Assembly (NCBI RefSeq): GCF_010015585.1
Contig: NW_022985069.1
Span: forward strand, 1,593,846-1,657,845
Origin: Eremomyces bilateralis CBS 781.70
Taxonomy: Eukaryota > Ascomycota > Dothideomycetes > Eremomycetales > Eremomycetaceae
Length of the DNA stretch: 64,000 nt
Direction of reading: 5' to 3'
Made by a program: the position numbers and the translations under genes. Below the pieces are notes generated by a model that worked only from the letters and a program-made list of their open reading frames with translations, was not told where the DNA came from and made no database searches. The first letter of the stretch is position 1. Each line of letters opens with the position of its first letter. This document shows, piece after piece, positions 55,569 to 64,000 of this stretch.

Positions 55569-57971
55569 ATGTCTCTCCCTCCGCCCCCTCCTGAACCGTC
55601 CAGCGTGCCACCTCCCCCGTCCGACATTCCGCCACCCCCAGCTCCCCCGGAAGTCAAACCCCCAGCGAAGAAAGGATGGGGAAATACGAAGAAGCAGCCC
55701 ATCAGCGTGGAAGACCTCTTGAGGAAGAAGAGAGAGGCGGATGAAGCAGCGGCGAAGGTGAGTTAGCTCCCGACGAAATTCGGCCTTCAAGTGTTCACGC
55801 GACTACAGTTCCACTAACTGATGTCTAGCCGAAATTCATGTCCAAAGCGAAGCGTGAGAAATTGGCCCTGGAGAGATTGGCCAAAGAAAGAGAGGAGCAA
55901 CAGCGACGGCGAGAATCGAGCCAGAATGGAAATGGAAATGGAAATGGATCTCAGCCCGCCATTGCGCCTCCGTCCAACGATAGGGAATCCGTAACCCGAC
56001 GACCAAACAGAATGGCACCACCATCAATACCCACCGGTCCTCGAGCCTTGCGCCACGGCGAAGTCCCTACCGGACCCGCAGCGATGCGCGGTAGCCAGTC
56101 GAACCGTAGCGCCGAGTCCGCGCCAGCACAGAATGGCGCGTCTTCCGGGAAGGGCGACAAGAGGCTGGTGCCGGAGGATGCGGAAGTGCAGATCATCCGG
56201 CAGAGGTACATGGGAGCCGACCAGAATACATCGACATTTTCAGCCAAGAAGAAGCGGAAGCGAACCACGGAGAAGAAGTTCAATTTCGAGTGGAACGCGA
56301 ACGAGGATACCAGCCGAGACTACAATCCCATCTACGAGACGAAGGCGGATGTCAACTTCTTCGGCCGAGGACACGGGGGCGGCATCTCCGATGATACGGA
56401 CGAGGCGGTTCAACGATACGCGCAAGCCGTGGCGGACCTTGATCCCGAGGCAGGGAGTGCCCGAGCGCAGCAAATATTGGAGATGGAACGCCGACGAAAG
56501 GAGGAGAGCAGCCGCAGTTCGTTGGACAAGCACTGGAGTGAGAAGAAGTTGGAGCACATGCGGGAACGAGACTGGAGGATATTCAAGGAGGACTTCAACA
56601 TCAGCACGAAAGGCGGCTCCATACCCAATCCGATGCGGTCATGGAAGGAATCCGGCCTCCCCAAACGACTTCTCGATATCGTCGAACAAGTCGGCTATAG
56701 CGAGCCGAGTGCTGTCCAGCGGGCCTGTATCCCGATCGCCCTCCAAGCCCGCGATCTCATCGGCGTGGCCGTGACCGGGTCCGGTAAAACCGCCGCGTTC
56801 CTGCTCCCCCTCCTAGTATACATCGCGGAGCTCCCGGAGCTCAACGAATTCAACAAGAACGACGGACCGTACGCGATCATCCTCGCACCCACCCGCGAAC
56901 TGGCGCAGCAGATCGAAACCGAGGCGAAGAAGTTCGCCACACCGCTGGGTTTCACCTGCGTCAGTATTGTCGGTGGACATTCCATCGAGGAGCAGTCGTA
57001 CAACCTCCGCAACGGCGCAGAGATCATCATCGCGACGCCTGGCCGGTTGCTGGACTGCATCGAGCGGCGGGTGCTCGTGCTCGGCCAATGCTGCTACGTC
57101 ATTATGGACGAAGCGGACCGCATGATCGACCTCGGTTTCGAGGAGCCGGTCAACAAGATCCTCGACGCGCTGCCCGTACAGAACGAGAAGCCAGACACAG
57201 ACGACGCGGAGGACGCCCGCGCGATGACCACCCACATCGCCGGCCGCGACACCCGCTACCGTGAGACCATGATGTACACCGCCACGATGCCCAGCGCGGT
57301 CGAGCGCATCGCGCGGAAATACCTCCGCCGCCCCGCCATCATCACCATCGGCAACGTCGGGGAGGCCGTCGAGACTGTCGAGCAGCGCGTGGAGTTCGTC
57401 GCGGGGGAGGACCGCCGCAAGAAGCGCCTGCAGGAGATCCTCTCGTCGCGGCAGTTCGCGCCGCCCATCATCGTCTTCGTCAACATCAAGCGCAACTGCG
57501 ACGCCGTGGCCCGCGACCTCAAGCACATGGGCTTCAACGCCGTTACACTGCACGGCAGCAAGACGCAGGATCAGCGAGAGGCCGCGTTGGCGCAGCTGCG
57601 CAGCGGGACGGCGGACGTGTTGGTGGCGACGGATCTGGCGGGGCGAGGGATCGATGTGCCGGATGTGAGCTTGGTGGTGAACTTCAACATGGCAATGAAC
57701 ATCGAGGGGTACACGCATCGAGTGGGGCGGACGGGTCGGGCGGGGAAGAGCGGCGTGGCTATTACATTCTTGGGGAACGAGGATGCCGATGTCATGTATG
57801 TGCACCCCTCTCCGCGCTATATATTGCTGAACTGTTTACTGACGTCGATACAGGTACGACCTCAAGCAGATGCTCATGAAGTCCAGCATCTCTCGCGTCC
57901 CCGAGGAGCTGCGGAAGCACGAGGCCGCGCAACAGAAGCCGACACGAGGGACTCACAAGAAGATCGAATAA
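55569..57971 (+). CDS. prp28: DEAD-box splicing helicase Prp28
   Basis: U5 snRNP ATPase that swaps U1 for U6 at the 5' splice site. Three exons (55569-55757, 55829-57795, 57854-57971) give 757 aa. Proline-rich N-terminus (MSLPPPPPEPSSVPPPPSDI), basic/acidic linker, then the Prp28-specific DWRIFKEDFNISTKGG segment. Helicase motifs: I TGSGKT (about 372), Ia APTRELA, Ib TPGRLLD, II DEAD (about 490), III TAT (MMYTATMP, usual for Prp28 in place of SAT), IV IIVFVN, V ATDLAGRGID, VI HRVGRTGRAG. The last exon DLKQMLMKSSISRVPEELRK-HE is conserved. GC content rises sharply across the helicase core (56700-57700). Confidence 0.96.
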
Positions 57972-58244
57972 GGTTCTGGTACGGTGGTGCCGTGGTGGAT
58001 GGTCGATGGCATGTCAATAGATCACTCTGGACAAACAATCACGAGCCGAGCAGGTCGATAATTACACTGTTTTCGATTGGAATGCATGCTTTATTTCGTG
58101 AACTCTGCGCACATCGTCCCTTTCCGAGTACTCGAGGAAAACAGCAATGTAGTTAGCGGGGAGAACCCATGTCACCCGTGTCCACAGACGGCAACTAAGA
58201 ATGCCGACCCGCGAGCATCGACATCGAACTTATACACGGAACGC

Positions 58245-61200
58245 TCACATACTCCCCAGCCGCGCCTGCGACTGATGCGGACTTCCCTCCTGTCCACTCA
58301 TCGCGCTCCCCGGCCGCTGCATCCCCGAATGCCCCGCCATCGCCCCCTGCGGCGTGGCACTCCGACTGCCCGTCGCGTTCACCCCCGGGCTCGCCGCCGT
58401 CATGCGACTCTGCTGCATCTGCCGCTGATACTGGAGCTGCTGCGCGTACTGCTGCTGCGGGGACCCGGAGCCGGTGAGCGGCAGCGACATGGGGCCGCCT
58501 CCTAGGGGTGGCGAGCCGGCGGGGGGGTAGCTGGGATTGCCGAGGTGGTTGAGGTGGGCGCCGGGGCTGCCGGACGCGGTGGCGCCGGCCGCGGCGGCCA
58601 TGGCGGATTGGCGTTGGAGGAGCTTCGCGAGGTGTTCGTGGGCGGCGCGCTGGATCTGGTCGGTGGACATGTGTGGGTGTTGGTTTTGGAGTTGGGCCAT
58701 GATCTGGTTGATAGCGGGGATGTGGCCTGAGGAGAGAGACTGGGGCTGCTTCATGGGGCCCGGACCGAGCTGGGACATGCGAGGGGACGACGCGTTGCCG
58801 GATCCAGGCATGCCGTTGGTTCCGTTCATCTTGCCTGCCATCGCCGCGACCATGGCGGGATTCTGGATTCCGGCGGAGGCCAAGTGGGCGGCGGCTAAGT
58901 TACTACGGTTGGCCAAATGCTGTTGCATTTGCAGCTGCGACGCCGGGTTTTGCATGGCGGCCCGCTGCTGCATGGCCATGCGCATCTCGGGAGAGTGATG
59001 AGGACCCATCCGCGGCTGGCCTTGCAGGCTGTTCGCCATCTGGCCTTGCTGCATGTTTTGCATGCCGTGCGGCATCCCGGACATGTTTCCGTTCGGCATT
59101 CCGTTCGGCATGGGCGAGGCGTGCTGGCTGGAAGGTCGATTCTGCATCGCATTCGCCGTCTGCGCTTGGCCGGCGGGATTGGTACCATTGATGGCGGAAG
59201 GTCCTGAATTCAGGCCGTTTTGAATGCCATTTCTCTGAGCGATCGAGTTGACGCCGTTGGTCGAACCGTGACCCGGGGGCGCTATTTGAGCTTGACGTGC
59301 AGCCTGCTGTATTGGTGAGCAATGGATCAATCTGGAAGGCCAGGCACGCTTACTCTTTGTTGCGCGGCCATCTGCTGGCGATACTGCTCCTGCCGTTCGA
59401 GCAATTTCTGTTCCCGTTCGTGCTTGATGCGGCTCATTTCCTGGGGACTGAAGATTCGAGTCTGGCTTTGATTGGTTTCGTTCGCGGCCTTTCGAAGTTG
59501 AGCGGCTTTCATAGCTAGAGATGTCGATTAGCAATGTTATCAAGTAGCCGGGCTCGGCAAAGAAACAATGTTAACTTACATTCGGCCTGTTTATGAGCAG
59601 CGGCCTCCCTCTTCCTGGCCAACTTGCGCATAGCATCGATGAGGGCGATGTGTCGTTCATTTCGCCTCCGTTCAACGCGCATGGGCGAGATGGTCTTGCG
59701 GGTTCGGACTAAGGGTTGGTTAGGGGTTTGAGCATGCTGCTGCTGGCGTATCCGATCCGCTACTTCCTGGCGAGCCACGGAATTTTTGTTTGCCGCATCA
59801 AGACGTGCCATGTATGTCTTGAAATATGGGGTCTTGGACATATCCTGTGGGAGCCCTTCGAGTTGGATCCAACGTTCAAAGCATTCCCATGGCGTTCGAC
59901 GTTCCGCGCTGGATGTGAATAGCGATGGAGCTGAAAGAGACGATGCGATGAGGGACCAGTTGTATGAGTATTCTCTGACCAGACTTCGAAGCTTCTGGTC
60001 TTCCTCGTATAACCACTGCGAGGACAAACGACTCTCGAGGAACGCGACTGCAGGCATCCCATACTCTGACGGAGGTCGGAATGCATGGCTCGCATGTAAA
60101 CGTTCACGGACGTGCTTGTTCTCGGGTTGGAATAAAGCAACGTCATTCTGCATCGGAGGCAGATCTTTGGACTTGTCCTCTTGTTCCTCCTCTTCGTAGT
60201 TATACCGGCTACGTCTCGTCGGACGGCGGCTCCCAATCGAAACAATCTTGCTTTTGCACAGCTTGGAGACAGGAATGAGTTGCGAGGATGGTTTCGGGGT
60301 GAGGGATTCGCTGCTCAGATGCTTCTCAAACGAGGGGAGTTGATTAAGCAGCCGGTCTGCCATCGGGGTCCAATCGAGCTCAAATACGACATCGTCAAAG
60401 CCCAGAGAGAACAATGCCATCGGCGAGATGGTCCCGTCACTTTGAGCATGAGAGGACTTTGTCGGTGTGGACAACTCGCTGCCCGACTCATTGGATTGCG
60501 ACGTGGTGAGCGCCGGAGTGGATGGAAAATCGCCGTTGTTCGTCTCCATCGGCCGTGATGGCTGCGCCCGCGCCTTGACCTGCAGCTGGGAGCGCTCTTC
60601 TAGGGGTGCGTTAACCCAATCCGCGCACCATTCGGCCAGGTTCCTGGCACAGGCCATGCGTAACTTCCGCTCTTCCCGGAAATCGGTCCTCATCCATTTC
60701 ATTTCACGAAGCAGATAATCCCAGTGCGATGGCGGTGTAGGAGGCTCTTTTGGAGGCTGCATTTGACGGAATGACCATCGATTCGCGTTTTGCAATTGGT
60801 ATATCCGCTTCAGAACCCGGAACTCGAGAAGTTCACGGTTCACGGATAGCAAGTTCGAGGTGTTCACCGTCTTCGACGAACGTGTCGTCAACTCTCGTAA
60901 CGTCTCCGACCGTGGGCTTTGGTATGACTGGAACCGGAACAAGGGTTCGAGATAGTCCTTGGAACTGTCTTCCGATGCTCCAGCCAGAGCCAGATACTCA
61001 TCTGGCGACGTGGATAGCGCCTTGCGGATCTTCATTACGTTGGGATTGGCGAGAATGACCTGTGAATGTTTCGCCTTGAGGCCACGGGATCGAGGAGAGG
61101 CAATTAATGCCCTTGTGGTTTCGTCATCGATCTTGGCAAGGGCAGCACTGTCTAGCACTGATGAAGAAGGGTGATGAATACTGGAAGCGGCTAAGTCGGC

Positions 61201-62719
61201 CCCAATCGCTTGGGCATCAGACATCGTAACGTCTCCATCCGACTCCCGTGGCCCCTTTGATGGAGTCGTCCGGTCGATATCCATGCTATCCAGCGCGGTT
61301 CGACTTCTGTGAGCTTCTTCAATCATGTCCGCTTGCACCGTTGCATCGTCGGTTGCAAACGGTGGGACTTGCGATCCTGCAGCGATCGCGGAAAGAGGTT
61401 CGTTCGGAGTCGGTGTGGGAATAAGGGAAGGCGCATCGGTAACGACGTTCTCAGTCCGGGAGGATTGCGTTGCCTGTTCCTCCTCATGGCGTAGCTGTGC
61501 TTCTGGGGTAGGGGATAGTACGCTGCTTTCGGGCCTGTTTCGGTCCTTTGGTACGGATGGGGACGGTTGGTGCGAGAAAGACGTGGGAGCATTCGCTTTG
61601 ATGACCCCCGTGAAGTCGGCATGGTCGTGCGGCTCTGCTTCTGGACTCGTTTCTGGCGACTTGAGCGCCGCTTTGGGTGTAAAGGCCGAGTGTCCGCCGA
61701 CCGTCGAAGGCGACGATGCCGACTCGTTCGTGGGGACTGAGACGATAAGATTCGCATTCTCTCCGCCTCTTCTCCTTTTGCCCAATACCGTCTTCCGGGA
61801 GCGATCATCTTGCCCCTGCGAAGTCTCTGCGCTTGTGCTGCTCGAGGCCACCTCTTCGACAGATGAAATACTACTGCTATGGGCGTCGACTCCGTCACCC
61901 GGACCTAAAGGTGCTCGCGACGGTTGCGGTTGGGCCTCTTTCTGGCTGTCGGGTACGATGCCACGCGTTTGCGCGTCATGAATTTGTCTGCCTGATATGC
62001 TCTCCGCGTCTATAACTTGCTCATCAATTGCCTTTTGCTCTGTCGGCTGTGGTGCTGTCGGCTCTGCGCCAGGTCTGGCGTCCGAACCGGCAGGCAATGA
62101 GGTCGCTTCATGATCGGTTGCGAACGGGGTTGGAGACGTGGTTTTCGCAAATCCGGGCGCGGATGGTGAGGGTGCCGGTTCAGAAGGTGATATCGGAAGG
62201 GAGGGTTTCACTATTGGAGGAGAGGGCGCGTTCTGAAAGCCATTTTGGAGAGTTGGAGGAAGAGGGATGGTTTCTTCGCGAAGTGTTCGACCTCTACAAA
62301 GTGAGTTAGCAGTCGGACAAAAGTGATACAACCGGAAAGGGTCGTGGAAGTTCACTGGACGCGTTTTTGGCAATGCACGTACTTTGTAAGGTCATTTTGG
62401 TCGAGGAAGTTGGCTTCGTCGGGGGTGGGCGGCGCGTCGACGGGCGGTAGGGTTGGGAGGCCCCCGACGTTGGTGCTAAAGGTGAACAGGGCCCGCAGAT
62501 GGTCGCGGTGCAGCTCGGCGGATTTCCTAGAAAACGCGAATTAGAATCGCAACGCGGACGTGATAATTTCCATCAACGAAAATACGGTGTCGCATCGCGT
62601 CCGGCAAGTGATATATGATGACGATGGCAATATTCCATCGCTGTGGAGGGCGCGACTTACAGGGCCTCTGCCTTCTTCGAGTTCCATATTGCCTCACGGA
62701 CGTTCTCCAGTATGGACAT
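58245..62719 (-). CDS. eaf1: NuA4 scaffold Eaf1/Vid21
   Basis: Scaffold of the NuA4 histone acetyltransferase complex in the nucleus. Five exons (62661-62719, 62383-62526, 59580-62293, 59354-59514, 58245-59306) close to 1379 aa. The N-terminal ~570 residues are mostly disordered Ser/Pro-rich, after a conserved DEANFLDQNDLTKGRTLREE segment across intron 2. An HSA domain lies near 575-650 (HWDYLLREMKWMRTDFREER, then LAEWCADWVN) and binds actin/Arp4. A SANT/Myb domain lies near 820-880 (WLYEEDQKLRSLVREYSYNW, then WECFERWIQLEG). From about residue 970 a Gln/Met/Asn/Ala-rich tail runs to the end. The start MSILENVREAIW is the first ATG in frame; an upstream exon is possible. Divergent from the gene at 63890. 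Confidence 0.93.
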
Positions 62720-63889
62720 GAAGACGCTATTCGGGGGGCAGAAAATCCGGCATTCCTGCGCAATGAAACGGAGGAAGTGTACAGAAGTGGAATTTTCGGC
62801 GCGAATTGATGGAAATGATGGGGTTGATGGGCTCCGACGATGAATGCGTGGTGAAGTGATAGTGGTCGTGGTGGTGAGAAGAGTGATGGAGTGGAACAGT
62901 GGAAGTGCCAATTGGGTGGAGGAAGTCGTGGTTTGGTGAGTGAGAGCTGGGTGGGTGAGAGAGTTGTGACTTGTGAGTGAATCCAGCAGAGAGACTGAGT
63001 GAAAGGAGTGACATGGAGGCGGTTTGCCCTGGCGGCCGGGGGGCTACTCCCTCCCCCTCCCCCTTACGGTTCACAGTTCACCTCACTGCAAAACTGCAAA
63101 GGCACCTGCTCTCGGCGGCGGGGATGTACGTAGTGTCACTTCTTACTTCTTAGAGATGTCCTCGCTTCCCTACTTCCTTACTTCCCTAATTACTTTTCTT
63201 CATCTTCAACTTCGGAATCATTACTATAGCGTGCCTTTCATGTTTTGATATAATTATTAGATTCTACTTATTGTTCGGAGCCAGTCATCATTATGTGATC
63301 CATTCAAAGTGCATGTCCAACCGTGGTGGTATGTCTGGACTGGTTGAGCCTACCATACTTCCAGGCATTGTGTCAAATGAAATCAACGACACTCAGGTCG
63401 AGGGAAGCTGTCTACCGGTAGCCTGGATTACCAAATACAGGTAGATATAAAATTCCTTGCTTCCGCTGCTTGAAAAATCGATGCTGGGGATGATGAACCG
63501 CCTGGTGAATCGTGGGAATTTATATATCGAGCGACCATCGCGGCCGTTCAATTGGAGGGCATTACAGGAGAACATGAGGCACTAGGCATCAGTATTTTAA
63601 TTACAGCCTTGATGCCTTACTGCCAGGTCTGGGTTGGGTTGGAGGGTTGGAGCAGAGGGTTTTGGAGGCTTCAACTAATACAGTCACGTGCAGCTGGAGG
63701 TCGGTTCATGTTCGGTTGATTTTCCCCTGCCCGCCACCAGAATGGTGCCTTGATGCCTCAGGTATCCACATCTTCTCCGGCCCAGCCACTGTTCTGCCCC
63801 ACCATCAATTCAGGTTCCATCCCCAAAATTTTATTTGGCCTGCACAATCCCCCAACTCCGACGAGACCATGCCCTGTAAACCATAGACA
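62720..63889. other. Divergent promoter of EAF1 and RRB1
   Basis: 1.17 kb with no supported gene. TCACGTG at 63684-63690 is about 200 bp before the plus-strand start. A GTGAG/GAGTG-rich purine stretch runs from 62860 to 63010. CTTACTTC repeats occur at 63141-63196. Confidence 0.5.
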
Positions 63890-64000
63890 ATGAGTAAACG
63901 ACCTGCGGAATCTGACGCCGAGGGGTTAGATCCCCTCAAGTCGGGTAATCGGCCGGAAAACGGCCAGGATCTCGCCCATGAGGCCGGCGAATTCGAAGAC
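63890..64000 (+). CDS. rrb1: Probable ribosome assembly protein Rrb1, 5' end only
   Basis: The last 111 bases open with ATG and read 37 codons to the window edge: MSKRPAESDAEGLDP, then a Gly/Asn-rich linker, ending GEFED. From memory, fungal Rrb1/GRWD1 WD-repeat proteins start MSKR(P/A)AE and have a GEFEDEFEDEFES acidic stretch at this position; Rrb1 chaperones ribosomal protein L3. Only the disordered N-terminus is visible, so no WD repeat can be checked. Confidence 0.6.
   Translation, partial: MSKRPAESDAEGLDPLKSGNRPENGQDLAHEAGEFED

Noticed and set aside
56813-57805. 330-codon open frame on minus inside PRP28
   Set aside because: It is exactly antisense to the helicase core, whose motifs and codon use are unmistakable. 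The long frame is a by-product of high GC there.
61323-61981. Long open frames on both strands within EAF1
   Set aside because: Shadows of the EAF1 exon; compositions are Arg/Ser-skewed, and the EAF1 frame has HSA and SANT domains.

Overview
The window looks like chromosomal DNA from a filamentous ascomycete, most like Eurotiomycetes (Aspergillus/Penicillium-type). The evidence is short GT-AG introns of about 47-75 nt, an alpha-factor-type pheromone precursor with KVKR processing sites, a pectate lyase, a DUF7924-type relic, and protein sequences that read like Eurotialean orthologues. The species is not identified. Intron positions below were placed by hand from splice sites, reading frame and family alignment from memory; almost all spliced models close to a whole number of codons.

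Layout. 1-2.6 kb: a mating pheromone precursor (minus strand) followed by decayed repeat units. 2.6-8.4 kb: mitochondrial methionyl-tRNA synthetase and MSH3, tail to tail. 8.4-14.9 kb: an unresolved coding-like block, a NAT9-type acetyltransferase, proteasome ATPase Rpt4, and enolase divergent from Rpt4. 15-19.8 kb: gene-poor, with a broken Cys-rich GPI-type surface protein, an orphan 409-aa protein with a 57-bp coding repeat, and a probable permease relic. 19.9-23.3 kb: a divergent pair, CoA ligase (ends SKL) and acyl-CoA thioesterase (ends AKM), both with peroxisomal signals. 23.8-25.1 kb: SPP2. 28-35.6 kb: a four-helix membrane protein, a RimJ/L-type acetyltransferase, LSM6 divergent from a Rad60/Esc2-like SUMO-like-domain protein, and a DUF3074-like protein. 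36.5-38.5 kb: a SAM plus HMG-box protein. 38.5-43.5 kb: a 5-kb gene desert with palindromes and a 433-bp MITE with target-site duplication. 43.5-48.5 kb: six-exon LSM5, a DUF7924 pseudogene, a secreted pectate lyase. 48.7-64 kb: a conserved unknown protein, FAP1/NFX1, PRP28, EAF1/VID21, and the first codons of a probable RRB1.

How the genes relate. Four genes encode spliceosome parts (SPP2, LSM6, LSM5, PRP28). CACGTGA-type sites lie upstream of three of these and also in the RPT4/enolase and EAF1/RRB1 intergenic regions. The CoA ligase/thioesterase pair looks like a co-regulated peroxisomal module with two CCGAGG (reverse of CCTCGG, FarA/FarB core) sites between the genes. No LTR element, virus-like element, tRNA, rRNA or CRISPR array was recognised.
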